This document shows positions 19,286 through 27,328 of a stretch of DNA of 64,000 nucleotides, piece after piece. This DNA comes from Sphingopyxis sp. H115 (GTDB lineage: Bacteria > Pseudomonadota > Alphaproteobacteria > Sphingomonadales > Sphingomonadaceae): NCBI RefSeq assembly GCF_001468465.1, contig NZ_LNSA01000005.1:62001-126000 (forward strand), in the 5' to 3' direction. How positions within the stretch are numbered: position 1 is the first letter of the stretch; each line of letters starts with the position of its first letter. The translations under genes were made by a program, and so were the position numbers. Under the pieces are notes generated by a model that saw only the letters and a list, made by a program, of their open reading frames with translations, was not told the origin of the DNA and did not search any database.

Positions 19286-19765
19286 ATGACGGACGGGGAA
19301 AACGGGGCAGGGGCGCTGGGCCTGGTGGACATTCGCCGGATACTCACGCTGCTGCCGCACCGTTATCCGATGCTGCTCGTCGACCGGGTGGAATCGATGG
19401 TGAAGGACACCTCGATCCACGCGGTCAAGGCGGTGACGATGAACGAGCCCTTTTTTCAAGGTCATTTCCCTGGCCGGCCGATCATGCCCGGCGTGCTTAT
19501 CGTCGAGGCGCTGGCGCAGGCTGGCGGCATCCTTGCGATCGAATCGCTGGGTCTCGGCGGGTCGGGCAAGCTCGTTTATTTCATGGGCATCGACGGGGTG
19601 AAATTCCGCAAGCCCGTCGAACCCGGCGTCCTGCTCGACCTGCACGTCACCATCCTTCAGGCAAAGCGGAATATCTGCAAGTTCGAGGGCAAGGCGATGC
19701 TGGACGGCCAGCTCGCGACCGAATGCCAGTTCACCGCGATGATCGCCGATCCGCCGAGCGACTAA
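19286..19765 (+). CDS. fabZ: 3-hydroxyacyl-ACP dehydratase FabZ
   Basis: A 159-residue hot-dog-fold dehydratase of fatty acid elongation. The central helix motif [20 protein letters not shown] holds the catalytic His60 and Glu74. The N-terminal [20 protein letters not shown] is also diagnostic. It sits 5 bp after ompH at the end of the envelope operon. lpxD, lpxA and lpxB, which often surround fabZ, are absent here. The partner genes acpP and fabF are at 62-64 kb. Confidence 0.96.
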   Translation: MTDGENGAGALGLVDIRRILTLLPHRYPMLLVDRVESMVKDTSIHAVKAVTMNEPFFQGHFPGRPIMPGVLIVEALAQAGGILAIESLGLGGSGKLVYFMGIDGVKFRKPVEPGVLLDLHVTILQAKRNICKFEGKAMLDGQLATECQFTAMIADPPSD

Positions 19766-19779
19766 GTGACACGTCTCCG

Positions 19780-19814
19780 CTTCGTAACCCCAGATCAAGT
19801 CCGGGGTCACGAAG
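19780..19814. repeat. Dyad repeat, family C half-element
   Basis: CTTCGT and ACGAAG flank an ACCCCAGATCAAGTCCGGGGT core, forming a hairpin 14 bp after fabZ. The core matches one arm of the elements at 36065-36137 and 42882-42955. It may serve as a transcription end for the envelope operon. Confidence 0.7.
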
Positions 19815-19920
19815 CAGGGGAGTTGCATTTTTCTAGCCAGCCCACTAAGGGCGCCACTTCGCGTTCTCGGACGCACAGACTCAGCCGCTGGTCGGTAACC
19901 AGTGGCACAGGAGCCAAGAG

Positions 19921-20148
19921 ATGAAAAAAGACGTTCACCCCGACTATCACATGATCACGGTCAAGATGACCGACGGCACCGAATATCAGACGCGCTCGAC
20001 CTGGGGCAAAGAGGGCGACGTGATGACGCTCGAAATCGACCCCACCGCGCACCCGGCGTGGACCGGCGGCACGGGCCGCATGCTCGACGCGGGCGGTCAG
20101 GTTGCGAAGTTCAACAAGCGTTTCGGCGGTCTTACCCTCAAGCGTTAA
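19921..20148 (+). CDS. rpmE: 50S ribosomal protein L31
   Basis: A 75-residue L31. The start [19 protein letters not shown] and the end [12 protein letters not shown] are characteristic. There are no cysteines, so this is a form that cannot bind zinc through a Cys cluster, as is usual in alphaproteobacteria. A ribosome site, AGGAG, lies before the ATG. It is separated from fabZ by a family C hairpin and converges on glpK. Confidence 0.95.
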   Translation: MKKDVHPDYHMITVKMTDGTEYQTRSTWGKEGDVMTLEIDPTAHPAWTGGTGRMLDAGGQVAKFNKRFGGLTLKR

Positions 20149-20161
20149 TTCGCTCGCTTGC

Positions 20162-20177
20162 CCCCGCGAAGGCGGGG
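20162..20177. terminator. Short hairpin between convergent rpmE and glpK
   Basis: CCCCGC and GCGGGG flank a GAAG loop inside the 30-bp gap between the stop codons. It could end transcripts from both sides; the stem is only 6 bp. Confidence 0.35.
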
Positions 20178-20178
20178 A

Positions 20179-21651
20179 TCAGCCCAAAACCTTTGCAAGC
20201 GCGCTTTGCCACCCGGCAAGGCGCGTTTTGCGTTTATCTGCACCCAGCGCGGGCGTGAAGCGCGTCGCGGTGCCGCGCATCGCCGTCGCCGCGCTCGCAA
20301 GGTCGGGATAGAAGCCGGCGCCGGTCGCGGCGAGCATTGCGGCGCCGAGCGCGGTGCTTTCGACAAAATCGGGTCGTTCGACGGTCAGGTCGAGCATGTC
20401 GGCCAGGTCCTGCGCCATCCAGTCGTTCGCCGCCATGCCGCCGTCGATGCGGAGTTCCGCCCAGTCGACCCCGTCGGCGGCAAATGCCGATTTGAGGTCG
20501 TGCGCCTGATAGGCCTGTGCCTCCAGCGCCGCACGCGCGACATGGGCCTTGCCGCTCGCGAAGCTGAGGCCCGACAGCGCGGCGAGCGCGTCAGGCCGCC
20601 AGTGCGGCGCGCCGAGCCCCGATAGCGCGGGAACCAGGTAGACGCCGCCGTTGTCGCCGACCGAGCGTGCCAGCCCCTCGCTCTCGCCCGCGCTCGCGAG
20701 CAGGCCGAGCCCGTCGCGCAGCCATTTGATCAGGCTGCCCGCGACGAACACCGATCCTTCGAGCGCATAGGAGCGGACGTCGCCTTCCTGCACGAGCACG
20801 GTTGCGAGCAGACGGTTCGCCGATTGCGGTCGTACCGTGCCGCTTGCCGACAGGATGAAGGCACCGGTGCCGAAGGTCGCCTTGGTCTGCCCGGCCCACA
20901 GGCATGCCTGGCCGATCGTCGCCGCCTGCTGGTCGCCCGCCATGCCGCAGATCGGGATGGCGCCGCCGAACAAGTCGGGATCGGTGGTGCCGACCGTCGT
21001 CGTGCAGCCGGTGATCTCGGGCAGCAGGCCCATCGGCACGCCGAGCAGATCGCAGAGCTCGCCATCCCAGCAGCCCTTGCCGTTGATGTCCATCAGCAAG
21101 GTACGCGATGCATTGGTCGCGTCGCTCACATGCACCCCGCCGGTCAGGCGATAGACCAGATAGGATTCGATCGTTCCGACCGCCAGCCGCTCGCCCGCCT
21201 CGCGCAACTGCGGCCAATGCTTCAGCGCCCAGCCGATCTTGCTCCCGGAAAAATAGGGATCGAGCAGCAACCCGGTCGTTGTCTGCACCGCCGCCTCATG
21301 CCCCGCGTCTTTCAACGCCGCGCAATCCTCGGCGGTGCGGCGGTCCTGCCACACGATCGCAGGCGCCAGCGGTTCGCCGGTGGTGCGATCCCAGAACACG
21401 ATCGTCTCGCGCTGGTTGGTGATCCCGATCGCCGCGACACGCTCGGCGCCGCCCGCCTTTTTGATCATGGCGCGGGTGCAGGCGAGCGTGGCGTCCCAGA
21501 TTTCGGCGGCGTCGTGCTCGACCAGTCCCGGCCCCGGATAATGCTGCTTGAACTCCCGCTGCGCGCTGCCCAGCGGCGTCCCGTCGGCGGCGAACAGCAT
21601 CGTTCGGGTCGACGTCGTGCCCTCGTCGATGACGATGATCTTCTCTGTCAA
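20179..21651 (-). CDS. glpK: Glycerol kinase
   Basis: A 490-residue FGGY-family kinase converting glycerol to glycerol 3-phosphate. The N-terminus IVIDEGTTSTRTMLF is the phosphate-binding loop. GITNQRET, WQDRR and the FGGY signature region GLGAPHWRPDALAALSGLSF are present. No glpF, glpD or glpR neighbours are seen, so it is a stand-alone gene here. It converges on rpmE, and a family B dyad repeat lies in its upstream region. Confidence 0.95.
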   Translation of the reverse strand: MTEKIIVIDEGTTSTRTMLFAADGTPLGSAQREFKQHYPGPGLVEHDAAEIWDATLACTRAMIKKAGGAERVAAIGITNQRETIVFWDRTTGEPLAPAIVWQDRRTAEDCAALKDAGHEAAVQTTTGLLLDPYFSGSKIGWALKHWPQLREAGERLAVGTIESYLVYRLTGGVHVSDATNASRTLLMDINGKGCWDGELCDLLGVPMGLLPEITGCTTTVGTTDPDLFGGAIPICGMAGDQQAATIGQACLWAGQTKATFGTGAFILSASGTVRPQSANRLLATVLVQEGDVRSYALEGSVFVAGSLIKWLRDGLGLLASAGESEGLARSVGDNGGVYLVPALSGLGAPHWRPDALAALSGLSFASGKAHVARAALEAQAYQAHDLKSAFAADGVDWAELRIDGGMAANDWMAQDLADMLDLTVERPDFVESTALGAAMLAATGAGFYPDLASAATAMRGTATRFTPALGADKRKTRLAGWQSALAKVLG

Positions 21652-22009
21652 AGCACTATCCCCTCATCCGTTCGTGCTGAGCTGGTCGAAGCACCGTTCT
21701 TCTGTTTCAATTCATGAAGAAAGATCGGCCCTTCGACAAGCTCAGGGCGAACGGGAATAGGTGGGCAAGCAATTATCTTGCAAAACCGCGCAACCCATGC
21801 CATATGTTGTGCAGCGCAGCATGGCGGACCTATCCGCCGCAACACCCGGCAGCGTGATTTTCCCGCCCGATTTCAGGCGCGGGACGAGCCGGACCAGCGC
21901 TTTGTCCCCAGAGGCACCCTTTCACGCGGGTCGTTTCGAACCCGCGGCCCGTGCGCCGTCCGTTCGATGCGAACGGATGCGCCTGCGCGTCGCCCTATGT
22001 GAGTAATTT
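21652..22009. other. 358 bp divergent intergenic region upstream of glpK and a DEAD-box helicase gene
   Basis: No gene is seen. The glpK-proximal third is a family B dyad repeat (21668-21755). The rest is the leader of the helicase gene. It contains the perfect dyad CCGTTCG ATG CGAACGG at 21960-21976, whose right half resembles the end of repeat family A. Long structured leaders are common for cold-induced RNA helicases, but no cold-box motif could be confirmed by eye. Confidence 0.5.
21668..21755. repeat. Dyad repeat, family B
   Basis: An 88-bp imperfect inverted repeat. It begins CCGTTCGTGCTGAGCTGG and ends CAAGCTCAGGGCGAACGGG, with an AT-rich centre. The outer CCGTTCG/CGAACGG ends are shared with family A, but the inner arms differ. 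It lies 16 bp upstream of the glpK start. Confidence 0.8.
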
Positions 22010-23389
22010 ATGACGACTTTTAACGACTTTGGCCTGCACGCCGACATCAATCGCGCGCTTGCCGCCAAGGATTATACCGTCCCGACCCCGATCCAGACGC
22101 AGGCGATCCCGCCGCTGATGAAGGGCCGCGACCTTTGCGGGATCGCGCAGACGGGCACCGGCAAGACCGCCGGTTTCTCGCTGCCCTCGATCCACCACCT
22201 GATCACTTATCCGCACAAGACCAATCCACGCAGCTGCCGGATGCTCGTGCTCGCGCCGACGCGCGAACTTGCCGCGCAGATCGCGCAGAGCTGCCGCGAC
22301 TATGGCCGCTTTACCAAGCTGCGCGTCACCACCGTGTTCGGCGGCGTGCCGATCAACAAGCAGATCCGCGAGCTGGCGCAGGGCGTTGAAATCCTCGTTG
22401 CCACGCCGGGCCGCCTGCTCGACCTGATCGACCAGCGCGCGCTGCGCCTCGACGATGTCGAAATCTTCGTCCTCGACGAAGCCGACCAGATGATGGACAT
22501 GGGCTTCATCCATTCGCTGCGCCGCGTCGCCAAGCTGCTGCCGTCGCGCCGCCAAAACCTGTTCTTCTCGGCGACGATGCCGAAGGAAATCGCGCACCTC
22601 GCCGAACAGTTCCTCGAGGATCCGGTGACCGTGTCGGTCGCGCCGCAGGCAACGACCGCCGAAAAGATCCGCCAGTTCACGACCTTCGTCGAACAGAAGG
22701 AAAAGCAGGCGCTGCTCCATCATGTCATCAAGACATCGGATATCGACCGCGCGCTGATCTTCACCCGTACCAAGCATGGTGCCGACCGCGTTGTGCGCCA
22801 TTTGAAGGGCGCGGGCATCGAAGCCTTTGCGATCCATGGCAACAAGAGCCAGGCGCAGCGCACCACCGCGCTCCAGGCCTTCCGCTCGGGGCAGGTGCGC
22901 CTGCTCGTCGCGACCGACATCGCCGCGCGCGGCATCGACGTGTCCGGGGTCAGCCATGTGATCAACTTCGAGATTCCGAACGTCCCCGAACAATATGTCC
23001 ACCGAATCGGCCGTACCGCGCGCGCCGGCGCCGAGGGCATCGCGATCAGCTTTGTCGCTCCCGACGAGCGCACCTATCTGCGCGACATCGAACGCGTCAC
23101 CCGGACCAAGTCCGAACCGATGCCGCTGCCCGAAGGCTTCAACGAATTGGTGCGCAACCTGCCCAAGCCCGTGGCGCCGCCGCGCGATACGGGCAGCAAG
23201 GGCCGCGATCCCAATCGCCAGCGGCAGGAAGCCAATCGCGGCCGCGGGAACGGCAAGCCGCAGGGCGAACGCGGGCCGCGCCGCGACGGCGCGGCGGGTG
23301 AGGGCGCCGAAGGCCAGCGCAAGCGCCGATTCCGCCCGCGCAATAAAAGCGTCGGCGCGCACAAGGGAGCGGTCAAGCGCGTCGGTTGA
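22010..23389 (+). CDS. DEAD-box ATP-dependent RNA helicase (RhlE-like)
   Basis: A 459-residue RNA helicase. The Q motif is at about 4-29, Walker A AQTGTGKT at 46-53, PTRELA at 83-88, DEAD at 156-159 and SAT at 187-189. RGIDVSG and HRIGRTAR follow in the second RecA domain. From about residue 390 the tail is basic and Arg/Gly-rich, as in RhlE-type helicases acting on rRNA or in the degradosome. The precise role (ribosome assembly or cold growth) is inferred from the family. The leader is long and structured. Confidence 0.93.
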   Translation: MTTFNDFGLHADINRALAAKDYTVPTPIQTQAIPPLMKGRDLCGIAQTGTGKTAGFSLPSIHHLITYPHKTNPRSCRMLVLAPTRELAAQIAQSCRDYGRFTKLRVTTVFGGVPINKQIRELAQGVEILVATPGRLLDLIDQRALRLDDVEIFVLDEADQMMDMGFIHSLRRVAKLLPSRRQNLFFSATMPKEIAHLAEQFLEDPVTVSVAPQATTAEKIRQFTTFVEQKEKQALLHHVIKTSDIDRALIFTRTKHGADRVVRHLKGAGIEAFAIHGNKSQAQRTTALQAFRSGQVRLLVATDIAARGIDVSGVSHVINFEIPNVPEQYVHRIGRTARAGAEGIAISFVAPDERTYLRDIERVTRTKSEPMPLPEGFNELVRNLPKPVAPPRDTGSKGRDPNRQRQEANRGRGNGKPQGERGPRRDGAAGEGAEGQRKRRFRPRNKSVGAHKGAVKRVG

Positions 23390-23449
23390 CGCATCCCGCC
23401 CATTCGCTAGACCCTTGGCCCGACACGATAAAGGGCGAAGGGGTAGCGG

Positions 23450-25120
23450 ATGAGCGAACAAGTCGAGGCTGCAGCGCCCATCGTTACCCGGCAGAGCGAA
23501 CGCAAGGTCATCCTGGCATCGTCGCTCGGCACGGTGTTCGAATGGTATGATTTCTACCTCTACGGCCTGCTCGCGACCGTCATCTCGGCGCAATTTTTCT
23601 CGGGCGTCAACGAAACCACCGGTTTCATTTTCGCGCTCGGGGCTTTCGCGGCGGGTTTTGCGGTAAGACCGTTCGGCGCGCTCGTGTTCGGGCGCATCGG
23701 CGACCTTGTCGGGCGCAAAAATACGTTTCTGGTCACCATGGGGCTGATGGGGGCATCGACCTTCCTCGTCGGCGTCCTTCCAAGCTATGCCTCGATCGGC
23801 GTCGCGGCGCCGATCATCCTCGTATTGCTCCGCCTTGTGCAGGGGCTCGCGCTCGGCGGGGAATATGGCGGCGCGGCAACCTACGTCGCCGAACATGCGC
23901 CCGAGGGCAAACGTGGGCTTTTCACCAGTTTCATCCAGACGACCGCGACGCTTGGCCTGTTCGCCGCGCTCGGCGTTGTGATCCTGATCCGCTCGGTCCT
24001 CGGCGAAACCGCCTTCACCGACTGGGGCTGGCGCATTCCCTTTCTCATTTCGATCATCCTGCTCGGTGTTTCGCTGTGGATCCGCCTCCAGCTCGAGGAA
24101 AGCCCTGTCTTCAAACAGATGAAGGAGGAAGGCGCGACCTCGAAGGCGCCGCTGACCGAAGCCTTCGGCCGCTGGGCGAACCTCAAATGGGTGTTGATCG
24201 CGCTGTTCGGTGCGGTCGCCGGGCAGGCCGTGGTTTGGTATTCGGGGCAATTCTACGCGCTCTTCTTCCTCGAAAAGACGCTGAAGGTCGACGGCGCGAC
24301 CGCGAACATATTGATCGCGATCGCACTCGCGCTCGGTACGCCCTTTTTCATCTTCTTCGGCTGGCTCAGCGATAAGGTCGGGCGCAAGCCCATCATTCTT
24401 GCGGGCTGCGCGCTGGCAGCGATCAGCTATTTCCCGGCGTTCCAGATGCTGACCGCCGCCGCGAACCCCGCGATGGCGAAGGCACAGCAGAATGCCGCCG
24501 TGATCATGGCGGCCGATCCGGGCTCCTGCGCGTTCCAGTTCGATCCGATCGGGGGCAACAAGTTCGAAAGCACCGGCTGCGACATCATCAAGTCGACGCT
24601 GGCAAAGGCCGGCGCCAGCTATACCGCTTTCACGCGCGAACGCATCACGGGCGATCCGGCCCGCGTGCGCATCGGATCGCGCGTCCTCGCCGCCCCCGAT
24701 CCCTGGCGGATTGCCGAGGACGATCGCGCCGATGCGATCGCGGGCTTCCGTTCCGACCTCGAACGCGCGCTGGCCGACGCCGGCTATCCGGCAAAGGCCG
24801 ATCCGGCCGAAATCAACAAGCCGCTCGTCGTCGCGATCCTCTTCTACCTCGTGCTGCTGGTGACGATGGTCTACGGCCCGATCGCGGCGTTGCTCGTCGA
24901 GCTGTTCCCGAGCCGCATCCGATATACCGCGATGTCGTTGCCGTATCATATCGGCAACGGCTGGTTCGGTGGTTTCCTGCCGACGACTGCCTTTGCGATG
25001 GTCGCAGCGACGGGCAACATCTATTATGGCTTGTGGTATCCGGTCGCCGTGGCGGTCATCACGCTCATCATCGGACTGCTCTTCCTGCCCGAAACCTTCC
25101 GCCGCTCGATCCATCATTAG
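23450..25120 (+). CDS. MFS transporter, metabolite:H+ symporter (MHS) family
   Basis: A 556-residue major facilitator of the ProP/KgtP-like MHS family. The start LGTVFEWYDFYLYG at about 26-39 and GRIGDLVGRK at 81-90 are the family signatures. A second such loop is GWLSDKVGRKP. An unusual hydrophilic insert of about 120 residues (about 336-457) follows a helix in the C-terminal half, before the last four helices. It carries two cysteines, Cys360 and Cys377. Typical MHS proteins are about 430-500 residues. The substrate is unknown; family members carry dicarboxylates, proline/betaine or aromatic acids. Confidence 0.85.
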   Translation: MSEQVEAAAPIVTRQSERKVILASSLGTVFEWYDFYLYGLLATVISAQFFSGVNETTGFIFALGAFAAGFAVRPFGALVFGRIGDLVGRKNTFLVTMGLMGASTFLVGVLPSYASIGVAAPIILVLLRLVQGLALGGEYGGAATYVAEHAPEGKRGLFTSFIQTTATLGLFAALGVVILIRSVLGETAFTDWGWRIPFLISIILLGVSLWIRLQLEESPVFKQMKEEGATSKAPLTEAFGRWANLKWVLIALFGAVAGQAVVWYSGQFYALFFLEKTLKVDGATANILIAIALALGTPFFIFFGWLSDKVGRKPIILAGCALAAISYFPAFQMLTAAANPAMAKAQQNAAVIMAADPGSCAFQFDPIGGNKFESTGCDIIKSTLAKAGASYTAFTRERITGDPARVRIGSRVLAAPDPWRIAEDDRADAIAGFRSDLERALADAGYPAKADPAEINKPLVVAILFYLVLLVTMVYGPIAALLVELFPSRIRYTAMSLPYHIGNGWFGGFLPTTAFAMVAATGNIYYGLWYPVAVAVITLIIGLLFLPETFRRSIHH

Positions 25121-25174
25121 GATGGATTGACGGGGCGGGGCCGTGCGCTAGGGTTGGGCCAGCCTTGAGGGGGC

Positions 25175-26215
25175 ATGATGATTACCGACGACGATGAATT
25201 CGATCCGCCGCCACCGCGGCGCCCGCTGCTCCGTCGCAAGCGAGTCCTGATCCCGCTCGGCCTGCTGCTCACGATCCTCGTCGCGTTCCTCGCTCTCCGA
25301 ACCGCGGATACCGACCGCGACGAGATGGTCGCCAAATATGGCGGTCCCGATGCTGCCTTTGCTGCGGGGCCCGCTGGCCAGCGCATCCATTACCGCGATC
25401 AGGGCAAGCGCGACGGGCCTGCGATCGTCCTGCTGCACGGATCGAACAGCAGTCTTCACACTTGGGAACCGCTGGTAAAGCGGTTGGGCGCGACATATCG
25501 GGTCGTCACGCTGGACCTGCCTGGGCACGGGCTGACCGGCGGCACGCCCGACAAGGATTACAGCGCGGCGGGAATGATGGCCGCGGTCGATGTCGTTGCG
25601 GCAAAAACCGGACTCGACCATTTTATCCTCGGCGGCAATTCGATGGGCGGCTGGGTCGCCTGGCGCTACGCGCTGGCGCAGCCCGACCGCGTCGATGCCC
25701 TGCTGCTGCTCGACGCCGCGGGCATGCCGCTGCGCAAGGGCGAAAAGGCACCACCGTCGAATATCGGATTCCGCATACTCGAATATCGCTTTGGTCGCTG
25801 GCTCGCGACCCAGATCACGCCGCGCGCGCTGGTCGAGGAATCGCTGCGCGGGTCGGTCGCAAGGCAGGCGATCGTCGATGACGCGATGATCGATCGCTAT
25901 TGGGAATTGCTGCGCTTTCCCGGCAACCGCGAAGCGACGGTGCTGCGCGCGCGGATGGACCGCGAACCCGCGATGGCCGCGCGCGTCGGAGAGATCGAGG
26001 CGCCGACGCTGATTCTGTTCGGCGACAAGGACCGCCTGATCAACCCGACGGCGGCAAAGAGTTTCAACGAACGCATCGCGGGGTCGGAGGTCGTCCTGTT
26101 GCCCGGCATCGGCCATCTGCCGATGGAGGAAGCGCCCGATGCGACGGCTGCGGCGATCGCCGATTTCCTTACGCGGCGGCTTGCGCCGACGCCGGTCGGT
26201 CCAGAAACGCGCTGA
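25175..26215 (+). CDS. Membrane-anchored alpha/beta hydrolase
   Basis: A 346-residue hydrolase with an N-terminal basic stretch and a single membrane anchor at about 24-42. The catalytic domain probably sits on the periplasmic side. The HGSNSS oxyanion region is at 88-93. The nucleophile is Ser156 in GNSMGG, the acid is in FGDKDRL, and the His is in PGIGHLPMEEAP. The substrate is unknown. Two adjacent ATGs (25175 and 25178) are possible starts. Its 3' end overlaps the convergent hydrolase gene by 47 bp. Confidence 0.8.
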   Translation: MMITDDDEFDPPPPRRPLLRRKRVLIPLGLLLTILVAFLALRTADTDRDEMVAKYGGPDAAFAAGPAGQRIHYRDQGKRDGPAIVLLHGSNSSLHTWEPLVKRLGATYRVVTLDLPGHGLTGGTPDKDYSAAGMMAAVDVVAAKTGLDHFILGGNSMGGWVAWRYALAQPDRVDALLLLDAAGMPLRKGEKAPPSNIGFRILEYRFGRWLATQITPRALVEESLRGSVARQAIVDDAMIDRYWELLRFPGNREATVLRARMDREPAMAARVGEIEAPTLILFGDKDRLINPTAAKSFNERIAGSEVVLLPGIGHLPMEEAPDATAAAIADFLTRRLAPTPVGPETR

Positions 26216-26921
26216 TCCGATCGGCGACCGCAGCGGCGTGGGTAAAGGGGAAAAGGTGCGAGCCCGGCAGCACCTCAAGCAGTGCCCCGTCGATCTGTTC
26301 GGCCAGCATCCGGGCATAGCAAACGGGCATCACGCCATCCTGCTCGCCCGCCAGCACCAGCACTGGCATGGTCTTGAGCCCCGCCAGCAAGCCGATGCTT
26401 GTCCAACCCGCCATTGCCGCGCTCTGATAGGCGATGCCGAGCGGCGTAGCGGTCTGGATCTTCAGACCGCTCGCCAGCATGTCATCGTCGAACATCGCCG
26501 CCCAGCCGATGCCCGGCGCGCCCATGACGGGGGTCGTCGCCATCAAGACCAGGCGACGCACGCGGCCTGGAAACTGGATCGCGATCTGCTGCGCCAGCGC
26601 GCCCCCCCAACTGAACCCGGCAAGGTCGACCCGCTTGTGGCCCAGCCGGTCGGCGATTTCCATCACGACGGCGGCGATCGTCGGCGCGCCATAGGGGAGG
26701 AGCGCGTCGGGCGACCCGCCGACACCGGGCATATCGAGCGTCCACACCTCGCGTCCGTGCATCCGGGCAAGCAGCGGGGCGGCGGCGGCGATGTCGGCGC
26801 CGATCCCGTTGAGGAACAGCAGCGGCGTGCCGGATGTGCCCTCACGCCAGCGCGCAACCCGCAGCGACAGGCCATAGACATGCTCGGTGCTGATGGCCGG
26901 CCGGCCGCTGATCCTGCTCAT
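26169..26921 (-). CDS. Alpha/beta hydrolase resembling intracellular PHA depolymerase (PhaZ-like)
   Basis: A 250-residue cytoplasmic alpha/beta hydrolase. The stretch LLFLNGIGADI, the PGVGGS turn, the nucleophile Ser104 in GFSWGGALAQQ, VLAGEQDGVMP and GSHLFPFTHA align from memory with medium-chain-length polyhydroxyalkanoate depolymerases such as Pseudomonas PhaZ. Such enzymes mobilise stored polyester. The resemblance is good but no polymerase (phaC) is nearby, so another ester or lactone substrate is possible. An 80-residue membrane protein gene is 47 bp upstream on the same strand. Confidence 0.75.
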   Translation of the reverse strand: MSRISGRPAISTEHVYGLSLRVARWREGTSGTPLLFLNGIGADIAAAAPLLARMHGREVWTLDMPGVGGSPDALLPYGAPTIAAVVMEIADRLGHKRVDLAGFSWGGALAQQIAIQFPGRVRRLVLMATTPVMGAPGIGWAAMFDDDMLASGLKIQTATPLGIAYQSAAMAGWTSIGLLAGLKTMPVLVLAGEQDGVMPVCYARMLAEQIDGALLEVLPGSHLFPFTHAAAVADRISAFLDRPASAQAAA

Positions 26922-26968
26922 GGACGTGCCTTCGCATATCGCGATGACGGGCGAAAGACCGATGCGGC

Positions 26969-27211
26969 TCAGTCCGCCTGTTTTGCTATGGCCTCGGCCT
27001 GCTCGTAGCGAAGGCAGTCGAAGATTTTGGCGCCGGCAAGGAATACCGAACCGGTGCAGGCGAGGAGCAGCAATTTGCCGCCCGTTCCCGGATATTCATG
27101 GATATAGGCTGCACCGCGCGCCATCGCGCCGACCGCCAGCGCATAGATGATGAGGCAAGCCTCGAACCGGGTCTTGATGACGAACAGGCGTCCGATCTTT
27201 TTCAGCATCAC
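26969..27211 (-). CDS. Small membrane protein, conserved-looking, function unknown
   Basis: An 80-residue protein with two hydrophobic helices (about 17-36 and 44-63). They are joined by AYIHEYPGTGGKL, and the N-terminus is basic (KKIGRLFVIKTRFEA). I recall similar short proteins in sphingomonads but no function. Two consecutive ATGs give possible starts at 27211 or 27208. It is the likely first gene of a pair with the PhaZ-like hydrolase, 47 bp downstream. Confidence 0.65.
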   Translation of the reverse strand: MMLKKIGRLFVIKTRFEACLIIYALAVGAMARGAAYIHEYPGTGGKLLLLACTGSVFLAGAKIFDCLRYEQAEAIAKQAD

Positions 27212-27328
27212 CAGACCTCAAGCAAGCGTCATGCCACTGGCGCAAAAGCGGGATTCGGCGCGCCGGGTTCATGGTAAATTGTAAGTTAATCCGACAAATT
27301 AGGGAAGGCGGCCGGTCGATATTCCGCC

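Noticed and set aside
21995-25117. A 1040-codon open frame on the minus strand opposite the helicase and MFS genes
   Set aside because: It is antisense to two genes with clear families. Its translation is Arg/Asp/Glu-rich low-complexity sequence typical of the reverse frame in high-GC DNA, with no domain.
25175-26921. The two adjacent alpha/beta hydrolases as a split gene
   Set aside because: They are on opposite strands, each with its own complete nucleophile, acid and His, and they belong to different branches.
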